DNA from: an uncultured Opitutales bacterium
Lineage (GTDB): Bacteria > Verrucomicrobiota > Verrucomicrobiia > Opitutales > Intestinicryptomonadaceae
Length of the DNA stretch: 64,000 nt
NCBI GenBank assembly: GCA_944389885.1
Contig: CALXNZ010000013.1
Span: 1 to 64,000 of the forward strand
Reading direction: 5' to 3'
In this document: positions 47,794-56,254 of the stretch, piece by piece
Layout: each line of letters starts with the position of its first letter
How positions within the stretch are numbered: position 1 is the stretch's first letter
The notes under the pieces: model-generated
What the model saw: only the letters and a program-made list of their open reading frames with translations
Database searches by the model: none
What the model was told of the DNA's origin: nothing
Position numbers and translations under genes: made by a program

Positions 47794-48642
47794 ATGACAT
47801 TTCCCAAATTTGTTTCCGCAACGACTTTTGTATTTGCATTATCGCTGTTGTGTTGCGCTTCGCCCGCGCTATTCGGGCAGGCCGCGACCCAGCCGCAGCC
47901 CGCAGCAGCCGCCGCGACGGCGACGGCAGGCGGGGCCGGTGCTACGGTAAAGACGGGAGAAAACGCAAACCAAGAAGAAGAGAGCGTAAACCTATCTCTG
48001 AGGTTTATGAAATGGGGTCAATCTAACTCCATAAGTATGCCCAATATGCATACCGGCATGATAAATCGACCCAAAGACCTTGCCGACGAGGATGTCACGC
48101 TCTGGTTTGAGAGCGGAAGCGAATGGAAGAGCATAAAGTTTACAAGCGGTTCGATAAGTTCGTCCATATCTTACAGCGGCCCGAGAAAAATCACATTTTA
48201 CACGCGCTCCAATGAAAAAGGAGCCGACGGTAAATATGAGTACAGGGAAGCATGCAGCATGATGTTGCCAATGAATGTCGAAGAAGTATTCGCCCTTGTA
48301 TTCAAGAGCGGGAGATCCATCAGATTCTATCCGATGAACGTATCGCCGAAGTCGCTTCCCAAAGAAAAAGTTGCCGTATTGAACATGACGTCACATCCGG
48401 TAGGTTTGTCAGTGGGTGAATCAAATAGCATACTAAAACCCGGTTCCTATAGAATTTACACCCCTAAGAAGAAGAATAAGGGAATTGTGGATGTTAAGAT
48501 CTACAAATTCCACGAGAAGAAATGGCGGCCAGTATATGATAATACGCTTACGGCCCCTGAGGACAAACGCTGTTTGTTGTTGATATACGATCCTTATAAC
48601 AAAAGATTGCCAAAATTCACTATACAGATGTTGGCGATATAA
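47794..48642 (+). CDS. Secreted protein following the giant prepilin-like gene
   Basis: A 282-residue protein with a signal peptide (FVFALSLLCCASPALFGQ), a low-complexity Ala/Pro/Thr linker (PQPAAAAATATAGG) and a beta-rich domain from about residue 65 (VNLSLRFMKWGQSNSISM, WKSIKFTSGSISSSISY, FALVFKSGRSIRFYP). It starts four bases after the giant gene's stop, so the two are co-transcribed and may act together at the cell surface. I recognise no family. A strong terminator follows. Confidence 0.75.
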   Translation: MTFPKFVSATTFVFALSLLCCASPALFGQAATQPQPAAAAATATAGGAGATVKTGENANQEEESVNLSLRFMKWGQSNSISMPNMHTGMINRPKDLADEDVTLWFESGSEWKSIKFTSGSISSSISYSGPRKITFYTRSNEKGADGKYEYREACSMMLPMNVEEVFALVFKSGRSIRFYPMNVSPKSLPKEKVAVLNMTSHPVGLSVGESNSILKPGSYRIYTPKKKNKGIVDVKIYKFHEKKWRPVYDNTLTAPEDKRCLLLIYDPYNKRLPKFTIQMLAI

Positions 48643-48651
48643 CATAAGAAG

Positions 48652-48678
48652 ACGCGGGAATTATTCCCGCGTTTTTTT
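48652..48678 (+). terminator. Intrinsic terminator of the prepilin-like operon
   Basis: ACGCGGGAAT pairs with ATTCCCGCGT (48652-48672 in all) and is followed by a T-run. The stretch 48679-48918 up to potA is A/T-rich, with poly-A runs and no gene. Confidence 0.85.
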
Positions 48679-48918
48679 ATGTTTTTCAGAAACGCCGCCA
48701 ATAAAATTAAGCATATTAAGACCACTCAGCGGGGATAAAAACCGGGCGCAAAGTGTAGGGATAAAAAATCCGGAACATATAAAACATCTATATAAAGAAT
48801 AGCTAATTATATAAAAAACACAGCTTCCCGAAAAAAAATTAAAAAAATTGAAAAAAAAGCTTTAAAAAAATTTCAAACTCGCATTTGCTTTGCGCTTCAT
48901 TTTTTTTCGAGAAGGGAA

Positions 48919-50022
48919 ATGTCCGATTTTTTTGAATTAAAAAACATAGAGAAATACTTCGGTGACCACCACGTCGTAAAAGACGTGTCATTTCAGGTCA
49001 AACGCGGAGAAGTATTTTCCCTTTTGGGGCCCAGCGGCTGCGGCAAAACTACTATACTGAGAATTGCCGGAGGCTTTGAGGATCCTAACGGAGGTAAAAT
49101 TTTCCTGGACGGTGTGGATATCACCGACAAGTCTCCTAATAAGCGCAAGATTAACACGGTTTTCCAGAACTACGCCCTCTTTCCCCATATGACGGTTGAG
49201 GATAATATAGCATTTGGACCGCGCACAGCAGGACTTGAAGAGAGCCAAGTGCAGAAGAAGGTCGCCGAGATGCTGAAAATAATAAGGCTGGAAAATTTGG
49301 GAGACAGAAGGCCTGACACAATAAGCGGCGGACAAAAGCAGAGAGTAGCGATAGCCAGGGCGTTGATAAATAACCCAAAATTGCTGCTGTTGGACGAACC
49401 CCTTGCTGCGCTCGACCTAAAGTTGCGCCAGTATATGCTGCTTGAATTGGATAGAATCCACGACGAAGTAGGCACAACATTTATCTATGTGACGCACGAC
49501 CAGGGCGAAGCCATGAGCTTGAGCGATAGAATAGCCGTAATGAACAACGGGCGCATAGAGCAAATAGGAACTCCGGCCGAGATATATGAAAATCCCCATA
49601 CGAAATTTGTCGCTTCATTTATAGGCGATACGAACTTTTTTGACGGCAGAATAACTGAGAAGATAGACGGGGAATACTGCAAAGTGGATATGTTCGGTCT
49701 GGGCGAATTTCCCGCCTACAACGAGCACAAGCTCCCCGCCGGAGCGGATATTACAATAAGCATAAGGCCCGAAAAATTTAGAGTTTTCGACAAGAAGCCC
49801 GAGAATGAGAATCTGAATATGTTTGAGGCCCAAATAATAGACATAGTCTATCAGGGCGCTCAAACCCGATACTGGGTGAAAGCCAAAGAACACAGAATAA
49901 ATTTGGTGACACAGCACAACAGGTGCTATCTCGACTATAAACAGCCCACCTGGAACGACAAAATCTGGGTGGCATGGCACAGGGACGACGTCATGACGCT
50001 TCCCAACGCCAATCCTCATTAG
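48919..50022 (+). CDS. potA: Spermidine/putrescine ABC transporter, ATPase
   Basis: A 367-residue ATPase of the MalK/PotA group. Walker A is GPSGCGKTT, the signature is ISGGQKQRVAIARALI and Walker B LLLLDEPLAALD, with the switch histidine in YVTHDQGEAMSL. The C-terminal TOBE domain (ISIRPEKFRVFDKK) is present. With potB, potC and potD immediately after it, this is the energising subunit of a complete polyamine importer. Confidence 0.95.
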   Translation: MSDFFELKNIEKYFGDHHVVKDVSFQVKRGEVFSLLGPSGCGKTTILRIAGGFEDPNGGKIFLDGVDITDKSPNKRKINTVFQNYALFPHMTVEDNIAFGPRTAGLEESQVQKKVAEMLKIIRLENLGDRRPDTISGGQKQRVAIARALINNPKLLLLDEPLAALDLKLRQYMLLELDRIHDEVGTTFIYVTHDQGEAMSLSDRIAVMNNGRIEQIGTPAEIYENPHTKFVASFIGDTNFFDGRITEKIDGEYCKVDMFGLGEFPAYNEHKLPAGADITISIRPEKFRVFDKKPENENLNMFEAQIIDIVYQGAQTRYWVKAKEHRINLVTQHNRCYLDYKQPTWNDKIWVAWHRDDVMTLPNANPH

Positions 50023-50030
50023 CGGCCGCA

Positions 50031-50933
50031 ATGAACACCATGAATCACAAAAGCGACAAGAAGCTTCCGGAGCTTTTATCAACCGCGCCTTCGTATCTAT
50101 GGCTGTTCGTATTCTTTCTATTGCCGTCGCTATTGGTGTTCGCAATAGCCTTTAAATCTGCGGATTCTTCCGGGGGAATATCCGATTCTTGGACTCTTTC
50201 GACAATAAGCAACGTCTTAAGGCAAGACTATATAATAGTATTGTGGCGCACGATATGGGTAAGCGTTGTTGTCACTGCGCTATGTCTATTGCTTTCGATT
50301 CCCGTGGCATATTGGATAGCCCAACAGCCTAAGAAATACCGATATTGGTATCTGCTATTGATAATAATTCCCCTTTGGACAAACTTCCTCATAAGAATAT
50401 TCGCCTGGCGCACATTGCTCCACCCAGAGGGATTCTTGAGGACGGCGCTGCTATGGTTGGGGGTGATACCCGACGACATGTTTTTACTGAACAATATGGG
50501 AGCCGTCATAACGGTGACTGTCTATACCTGCCTGCCCTTTGCGATTCTACCGATTTTTGCGGCCGCGGAGAAATTTAATTTTGCGCTGCTTGAAGCCGCC
50601 AGAGACCTTGGTGCATCGCGCTTCAAGGCATTCTATGCAATCTTCCTGCCTGGGATAAAACGCGGGATATTGACAGCTATACTGGTGGTATTTATTCCCG
50701 CAATGGGTTCCTACGCAATACCAGATCTCGTCGGGGGCGTAGACGGAGAATTGTTGGGAAATAAGATAGCCTTGAGGGCGTCTGCCAATAGAAATCTGCC
50801 TGAGGCGGCAGCTTTGGCGGCTATGCTCTCAATAATCATAACCGTCCCTGTGTTGGCATTCATGCTAAAACATAAGAGACTTCTAAGAAACATAATATCC
50901 ATACGCCGCTCTGCGGGGGATTCAACGAAGTGA
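50031..50933 (+). CDS. potB: Polyamine ABC transporter permease, PotB-like
   Basis: A 300-residue permease, start at the ATG at 50031 (nine bases after potA). About six helices, with LWLFVFFLLPSLLVFAIAF as the first. The ATPase-contact EAA loop is LLEAARDLGASRFKAFYAIF followed by LPGIKRG. The stop overlaps the GTG start of the next permease by four bases, so the two channel subunits are coupled. Confidence 0.93.
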   Translation: MNTMNHKSDKKLPELLSTAPSYLWLFVFFLLPSLLVFAIAFKSADSSGGISDSWTLSTISNVLRQDYIIVLWRTIWVSVVVTALCLLLSIPVAYWIAQQPKKYRYWYLLLIIIPLWTNFLIRIFAWRTLLHPEGFLRTALLWLGVIPDDMFLLNNMGAVITVTVYTCLPFAILPIFAAAEKFNFALLEAARDLGASRFKAFYAIFLPGIKRGILTAILVVFIPAMGSYAIPDLVGGVDGELLGNKIALRASANRNLPEAAALAAMLSIIITVPVLAFMLKHKRLLRNIISIRRSAGDSTK

Positions 50934-51700
50934 AGACGCGCTACACATCGCTTTTCATGACCTTTGCGGTTATGATTTTTATGTACCTGCCAATCGCGGT
51001 ACTAATTGCGCAATCGTTCAATTCATCGCGCTATGGCGGGCGCTGGAAAGGATTCTCGCTAAAGTGGTACGAGGCATTGTTTAGAGACTCTTCAGTAATA
51101 AACGCGACCCTAAACACTCTTGTAGTGGCGCTTGTGGCCACGCTTGTTTCAACCGTAATAGGCACAAGCGCGGCCTGGGCCTTAAATAGGTATAAGTCGC
51201 GTCTTCAAACATCGCATTACGGACTTGTATATGCGCCGCTCGTGGTACCCGACGTGCTAATGGGCATAAGCATGCTGCTAATGTTCGTATCTTTCAAGGT
51301 GGAACTCGGTCTGACCACCGTAATTTTGGCGCATATCACATTCTGCTTGAGTTTCGTCGCGTTTACGGTATTGGCGCGTCTGCAGGATTTTGACTTCACA
51401 ATATTACAAGCCGCCCAAGACCTCGGAGCCGGTCCATGGAGGATACTTTGGAAGATTCTGCTGCCCCTGCTCGGCCCTGGTATAGCCGCAGGAGCAATGA
51501 TGGCCTTTACTCTCTCAATGGACGATTTCGTGGTCACATTTTTCGTAGGCGGCCCCGGCAGCACAACTTTGCCCGTAAAAGTTTACAGTATGATGAAACA
51601 CGGCCCGCCGGCAATAATCAACGCCCTGAGCGTGGTATTCATGGCTTTTACTTTCACCGTCGCAATACTCGGCCAGATATTTACTCGGAAGAAATTCTGA
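50930..51700 (+). CDS. potC: Polyamine ABC transporter permease, PotC-like
   Basis: A 256-residue permease. It starts with GTG overlapping the potB stop. The EAA loop is LQAAQDLGAGPWRILWKIL followed by LPLLGPGIAAG, and the first helix is SLFMTFAVMIFMYLPIAVLI. FNSSRYGGRWKGFSLKWYEAL matches the PotC N-terminal loop. It pairs with PotB to form the channel. Confidence 0.93.
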   Translation: MKTRYTSLFMTFAVMIFMYLPIAVLIAQSFNSSRYGGRWKGFSLKWYEALFRDSSVINATLNTLVVALVATLVSTVIGTSAAWALNRYKSRLQTSHYGLVYAPLVVPDVLMGISMLLMFVSFKVELGLTTVILAHITFCLSFVAFTVLARLQDFDFTILQAAQDLGAGPWRILWKILLPLLGPGIAAGAMMAFTLSMDDFVVTFFVGGPGSTTLPVKVYSMMKHGPPAIINALSVVFMAFTFTVAILGQIFTRKKF

Positions 51701-51739
51701 GATACGCAAAACCAACAATCAAAATATGAGTTAACAAAA

Positions 51740-52786
51740 ATGACTATGAAACTTGGATTAAAACTCGCGGCGCTCGCAACCGCCGTATCGGCTCTACTCT
51801 GGGGCTGCGGCCCCTCGAAACCCGTTCTCAACCTGTACACTTGGTCGGACTATATAGACGAAAACCTTGTGAAAGAATTTGAGAAACAATACAACTGCAA
51901 GGTCGTAATAGACACATTCGACTCGAATGAATTCATGTACGCAAAGCTAAAGGCGGGCGGTTCCGGGTACGATGTGATAGTTCCCACGAGCTATATGTCG
52001 AAAATAATGAACGACCAAAAAATGCTCTTGAAACTCGACCATTCAAAGCTGCCGAATTCCAAGTATATAGATAAGCGCTATCTCGACAATCTTGCGATAG
52101 ATAAGAAGATGGAATACTGCATACCCTATATGTTAGGATATACATGCATAGCGTACAATAAGGAGAAGCTTGGCGATATTCCGCAAACATGGGAAGTATT
52201 TTCCAACGAAAAAAATAAAGGGCGCATGACAATGCTCAACGACTATCGCGAGACGATAGGCGCCGGGCTAATGTTCAACGGATATTCCATAAACACCCGC
52301 AACGAAAAAGAACTGGAGAAGGCAAAGGAACAGGTACTGAAATGGAAGAAGAATCTGGCCAAATTTGACAACGAAGTATATAAGGCGGGCATACAATCCG
52401 GAGAGTTTCTTGTCGTACAGGGATACAGCGGAGACCTCTTCCAAGTTCTCGACGAATCTCCGAACCTATCGTTTATGATTCCCAAAGAAGGCGTAATGAT
52501 AGCCTGCGACGATATGGTTATCCCTGCGAGCGCCGATAATCCAGAATTGGCCTACAAATTCATAAATTTCTTTATGGATCCCAAGAATGCGGCTAAAAAT
52601 ATGGAGTACACATGCTATGCCGCCCCTATTCCCGAAGCCAAGAAATACCTTCCAGAAGAACTGCGCACACACCCCGGAATGATATTTCCCGAAGCTCTTT
52701 TCAAAGCGGGGCAAATCATACAGGATCTTGGGGACGATAACGCAAAATACTTAAAAGTCTGGGACGAAATAAAGATATCTCAATAA
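51740..52786 (+). CDS. potD: Polyamine-binding lipoprotein, PotD-like
   Basis: A 348-residue lipoprotein (signal LAALATAVSALLWG, lipobox ending at Cys in WGC). The mature sequence has the PotD/PotF binding fold: LNLYTWSDYIDENLVKEF, a DVIVPTSYMSKIM strand and FINFFMDPKNAAKN. Tryptophan and Asp at the expected site fit binding of a diamine. Spermidine or putrescine cannot be told apart by eye. It closes the potABCD operon and has its own terminator. Confidence 0.93.
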   Translation: MTMKLGLKLAALATAVSALLWGCGPSKPVLNLYTWSDYIDENLVKEFEKQYNCKVVIDTFDSNEFMYAKLKAGGSGYDVIVPTSYMSKIMNDQKMLLKLDHSKLPNSKYIDKRYLDNLAIDKKMEYCIPYMLGYTCIAYNKEKLGDIPQTWEVFSNEKNKGRMTMLNDYRETIGAGLMFNGYSINTRNEKELEKAKEQVLKWKKNLAKFDNEVYKAGIQSGEFLVVQGYSGDLFQVLDESPNLSFMIPKEGVMIACDDMVIPASADNPELAYKFINFFMDPKNAAKNMEYTCYAAPIPEAKKYLPEELRTHPGMIFPEALFKAGQIIQDLGDDNAKYLKVWDEIKISQ

Positions 52787-52808
52787 GAACAAAACCTACA
52801 TTCTAAAC

Positions 52809-52849
52809 AAAAAGGGACGCCGCTCAAAAATAAAGCCGCGTCCCTTTTT
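52809..52849 (+). terminator. Intrinsic terminator of the pot operon
   Basis: AAAAAGGGACGC (52809-52820) and GCGTCCCTTTTT (52838-52849) form a 12-pair stem, 22 bases after the potD stop. The 52850-53174 stretch after it holds no recognisable gene. Confidence 0.85.
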
Positions 52850-53174
52850 GTTTTAAGGGCAAAACGGATATTCCATCGCACGGTTTTGATTCGTATAAAA
52901 TAACTGCGAATATTGGAGCAGCAATTTACCCCATGCGGCTAAAATAGAATTCATAGATTCAGCGCAAATAAAAAATACTTTGCCGCGAATTTTCTATTGC
53001 AGGCCTTTGCGCCTAAAACAAAACAAGACATGTAAATTCGACTTTATTTCCCAGATACTTTTTTATGCATCTCAGAAAACCATGTTTCAAAAGAGCATTA
53101 ATGCAAATAGCACAAATAAAAATTACATCTGCACAATTACACAAAAATGCTCGGAATATTTCAATAAAACAAAA

Positions 53175-53203
53175 CGCCACGCGTCCCTAAGGGATGCGTG
53201 GCG
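53175..53203 (-). terminator. Intrinsic terminator of the histone-like gene
   Basis: CGCCACGCGTCCC and GGGATGCGTGGCG pair around TAA with one mismatch; on the minus strand a T-rich stretch (TTTTGTTTTATT) follows. It lies about 24 bases after the stop. Confidence 0.8.
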
Positions 53204-53226
53204 GAAGCTCACATACTATAAATCCG

Positions 53227-53475
53227 CTACTTTTTGCAGCCGCATTTTTTGCAGCACGCTTTTTTCGCGGGAGCCTTCTTAGCGGGAGCCTTCTTAGCGG
53301 GCGCCTTCTTTGCAACCGCCTTTTTTGCGACCGCTTTCTTGGCTACAGCTTTCTTGGCCGAAGCTTTCTTTGCGGGTTTCTTAGCTGCGACTTTTTTAGC
53401 CGGAGCTTTTTTTGCCACTTTCTTGGCGACAGCCTTCTTAGCGGGCGCCTTCTTTGCGATTTTCTTTGTTGCCAT
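53227..53475 (-). CDS. Lys/Ala/Pro-repeat histone H1-like protein with a cysteine-rich tail
   Basis: An 82-residue protein started at the ATG at 53475, where [14 protein letters not shown] begins; an upstream ATG at 53505 is less likely. Nearly the whole chain is tandem AKKAPAKKA-type repeats, as in histone H1 C-terminal tails, Hc1/Hc2 of Chlamydia and AlgP. These bind DNA loosely and compact it. The end is unusual: [12 protein letters not shown] contains four cysteines in ten residues, which may bind a metal or form disulfides. DNA repeats of 15 bp are visible around 53265-53310, so copy number could vary. The downstream hairpin terminates the gene. Confidence 0.85.
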   Translation of the reverse strand: MATKKIAKKAPAKKAVAKKVAKKAPAKKVAAKKPAKKASAKKAVAKKAVAKKAVAKKAPAKKAPAKKAPAKKACCKKCGCKK

Positions 53476-53505
53476 GGTATTATTGTATTTGGTTATTATT
53501 TTCAC

Positions 53506-53752
53506 AACGCGTGCTGTCGCGCAGTGGAAAGTTTGAGTTGTATTTTCCCCAGCTCATCAAAAAGTTCTCGCGTAAAACGCGCGAATATTCCGATTGCAGT
53601 CCGAGGAAATTCCAGAACCAAACGCGTCCGCAACGAATTTGGACGCAAGGCAACAAGCGCTACGCGGGCAGTTAGAATCAAACACCGCAAAAAATTTTCT
53701 GAAGAGAGAGAGACTCCTTGATTGAGTATTTAAAATTAATACTCTTTTTTTT
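53506..53752 (+). ncRNA. Candidate small RNA or leader ending in an intrinsic terminator
   Basis: The plus strand between the divergent histone-like gene and the end of fmt carries about 220 bases of moderate GC content, then GAGTATT/AATACTC (53724-53744) followed by eight T. No convincing protein gene fills it, and both neighbours run on the minus strand. It shows no hallmark I can match to 6S, tmRNA, SRP or RNase P RNA. A short basic ORF on the plus strand (stop at 53721) is an alternative. Evidence is only the terminator. Confidence 0.3.
53724..53752 (+). terminator. Intrinsic terminator on the plus strand
   Basis: A seven-pair stem GAGTATT/AATACTC, seven-base loop and eight T. Its direction fits a plus-strand transcript only. 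The remaining 53753-53891 holds nothing recognisable. Confidence 0.7.
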
Positions 53753-53891
53753 CTTTTGTCTCTGCTTGCGGTTGCCACTGCGACTTGTTAAAAATTCCGT
53801 AGTTGAGTCGTATCAACTTTAACAGATTACGTTTTGTAAAAATTTTGCGTCAACGCAATAAAATTTTTCACATAAATAAAAAATTTTTTCG

Positions 53892-54851
53892 TCACATATT
53901 TTTTAATAGAGGCTCATTTGAAAAACTCTTTGCGAAATCTCCGACGCTGATTTTTGTCCCCGCAAGAAAATCTTTCGCCGAAAGCATTTTTGCGCACGGC
54001 TTTTGAATGCGCTCCACTCTCAAAATTCCGCGCGCGCAACTTATGTTCAAGCCGTCGGAAGGAGAGGCCGAAAGTATCATTCCGCAATTATCGCTATGCG
54101 TGAATTCCGCTGTGGCAAAGGCTTCGCCGACCTTGTATTGAACTCCTCCGATTTCCGCAAATCCAAATCCGAAAGCGCGTATTCGCCTGTCGAGCTCAAT
54201 CGCAGACATTCTAAAATCTAAAAATAAATCAGACTTTTCAAGCTTGCGCGTATAAGTCGCCTGCGAATGATTTTGTTCTTTAAATTCAATTTGCCCGTCT
54301 ATGGCCGCAGCAAGATTTTTTTCGAGGAGTCGCGATGAAAGCATGCAAATTTTTTCGCGCAAGCTGCGCGATGTTTCTCGTGGAGATATGGAAAGTTTTT
54401 CGACGGCACACACCGGACCTTCGTCCATGCGCTTTGTAATGCGCATAAGGCTCACCCCAGTTTCCCGCCTGCCGAGAGCTATCGCAGTTTCGATGGGGGA
54501 AGCCCCCCTAAACTCAGGCAGGAGGGACGCGTGTATGTTGAGGCATAAAATATTGTCGAGCACGCAATCGCGCAATATGCAGCCGTAGGCCATTACAACC
54601 GCTACGTCCGCACCGAGAGATTTTATGCGTTCAACGATTTCCGAATTCGGGGATTTTTCCGGACGCAGAAGTTCAACGCCATTATCAATGGCCCATTGGG
54701 CAGCATCGTTGGGAGCCAGGCGATGCCCTCTGCCGCGTGGCTTATCGGGATTGCTCACAACGCACACAAGATTAAAATCATTCGACGCCCGCAGGAAATC
54801 CATAGCTCCTATGGAGATTGCGTCCGAGGCCATAAACGCGATATTCGTCAT
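53892..54851 (-). CDS. fmt: Methionyl-tRNA formyltransferase
   Basis: A 319-residue protein that formylates initiator Met-tRNA. It shows the formyl-transfer core: LCLNIHASLLPEFRGASPIE with the catalytic Asn and His, and GVSLMRITKRMDEGP with the catalytic Asp. The C-terminal OB-like domain is present. The canonical HGSLLP motif reads HASLLP here, a conservative change. Its ATG overlaps the der stop (ATGA). The usual partner def is not adjacent. Confidence 0.93.
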   Translation of the reverse strand: MTNIAFMASDAISIGAMDFLRASNDFNLVCVVSNPDKPRGRGHRLAPNDAAQWAIDNGVELLRPEKSPNSEIVERIKSLGADVAVVMAYGCILRDCVLDNILCLNIHASLLPEFRGASPIETAIALGRRETGVSLMRITKRMDEGPVCAVEKLSISPRETSRSLREKICMLSSRLLEKNLAAAIDGQIEFKEQNHSQATYTRKLEKSDLFLDFRMSAIELDRRIRAFGFGFAEIGGVQYKVGEAFATAEFTHSDNCGMILSASPSDGLNISCARGILRVERIQKPCAKMLSAKDFLAGTKISVGDFAKSFSNEPLLKNM

Positions 54852-56254
54852 TCCGAAAGTTCTCCGTTAGATTTGCGCGGCTGTTTGCCGACAAGGTCGA
54901 GCCTTATTGAGACACCGCCAAGCCCGAGAGCATCGCGCAAACCGCCAATGATATAACGCTTGTAAGATTCCGCAAGGACCGACGCCGTATTGCAATATAC
55001 CCGCACGGTAAACGGGCGCGAGCCCGTCTTGACGCAATAATATACCTTAAAGCGTTTCCCGCGCACATATTTTGGCGGATACCCATCGAGAATCTTTCCC
55101 ACAGCCGAATTGAGCTTGCCCGTCGATACCGGCATATTCATTCTTTTATACATGCCGAACGCGGCTTCTAAAATTCCTCCCAACCCCTTGTTCTCGATTG
55201 CGGAACAAAAATATATGGGGGCGTTCCCGAGCTGAGGCAGGGCTTTCCTCACCGCTTCTTCAAATTTCGATTTAAAATCGGCGAGATTTTTATATCCGCG
55301 CAATTCGCCCCCTGCAAAAGTTTTTGAAGCGTAATCCCATTTATTGACGAGCAGAATTATAGACGCCCCCGCATCGAAAATCTCTCCCGCCAGGCGTTTG
55401 TCGAGTTCAGACACACCCTCCATTGCGTCCAAAACCATAAACACGACATCGCTTTTTGATATTGCGTTGCGAGCTCTGCCGCTCGAGAGGAAGTCGAGCG
55501 ATGTATTCGTCTTGCGCTTAAGGCGCAATCCGGCCGTATCGAAGAATCTGAACTTCATTGGCTCGCCTTTGCGCGAAGTAGCGTCGATATCGAATTTGAC
55601 TACATCGCGCGTGGTTCCGGCCACTGGGCTGACAATCATACGCTCCTCGCCTATAATGCGGTTGGCTATGGAACTCTTGCCAACATTAGGCCTGCCGGCA
55701 AAAGATATTTTTATGCGTTCGCTATCGGCGTCTTTGAAATTTGCGTCTATTTTTCCGAATTTACACTCGAGAAACGAGATTATTTTATCAAAGCCTATAC
55801 CGTGTTCCGCCGAGACTTCCGCAAAATCCGGGAAACCGAGCCTATGAAATTCAAATGCGCGAATTTGATGTTGCGGAACGTCTATTTTATTCACCGCCAG
55901 TAAAACCGGTTTCCCAGAATCTCGCAGAAGCTTTGCTATCTCGATATCCAAAGGTGCAAGTCCGTCCTGAGAATCCACAACAAATATTATGGCGTCTGAA
56001 TTTGATACTGCAAATTTAGCCTGTTTTGTAGTGGCCTCCCCTATAATTTTTTCGGAAGCCTCCGGTACGGAAAACATACCTCCCGTATCCATCAATATGA
56101 TATTTTCCCCAAGCGGTTCGGCTACGATATCGCGAGTGACGCCCGGCTTGTCGTGCACAATGGAAATTCTCCGGCCGACAATTCTGTTAAAGAGCCTGCT
56201 CTTTCCGACATTTGGCCTGCCGACTATTGCGACGTTAAAAATTCTATCCGTCAT
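54848..56254 (-). CDS. der: Ribosome biogenesis GTPase Der (EngA)
   Basis: A 468-residue protein with two GTPase domains in tandem, each with a G1 GRPNVGKS motif (near residues 10 and 190) and an NKxD motif (VNKID; VNKWD). The C-terminal KH-like domain follows (GKRFKVYYCVKTGSRPFT). Der helps assemble the 50S subunit. It overlaps fmt and the aminotransferase gene by four bases each. Confidence 0.96.
   Translation of the reverse strand: MTDRIFNVAIVGRPNVGKSRLFNRIVGRRISIVHDKPGVTRDIVAEPLGENIILMDTGGMFSVPEASEKIIGEATTKQAKFAVSNSDAIIFVVDSQDGLAPLDIEIAKLLRDSGKPVLLAVNKIDVPQHQIRAFEFHRLGFPDFAEVSAEHGIGFDKIISFLECKFGKIDANFKDADSERIKISFAGRPNVGKSSIANRIIGEERMIVSPVAGTTRDVVKFDIDATSRKGEPMKFRFFDTAGLRLKRKTNTSLDFLSSGRARNAISKSDVVFMVLDAMEGVSELDKRLAGEIFDAGASIILLVNKWDYASKTFAGGELRGYKNLADFKSKFEEAVRKALPQLGNAPIYFCSAIENKGLGGILEAAFGMYKRMNMPVSTGKLNSAVGKILDGYPPKYVRGKRFKVYYCVKTGSRPFTVRVYCNTASVLAESYKRYIIGGLRDALGLGGVSIRLDLVGKQPRKSNGELSE

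Noticed and set aside
48919-52786. potABCD as a novel transporter
   Set aside because: Order, overlaps and motifs match the known polyamine importer; nothing unusual is seen.
53227-53475. Repeats of the histone-like gene as a CRISPR array
   Set aside because: The 15-bp units are contiguous, have no spacers and code for a regular peptide. No other array is visible in the window.
53194-53721. Plus-strand ORFs rich in Phe, Ala and Leu opposite the histone-like gene
   Set aside because: They are antisense readings of the AKKAPAKKA repeats; the minus-strand frame explains the composition and has a terminator.
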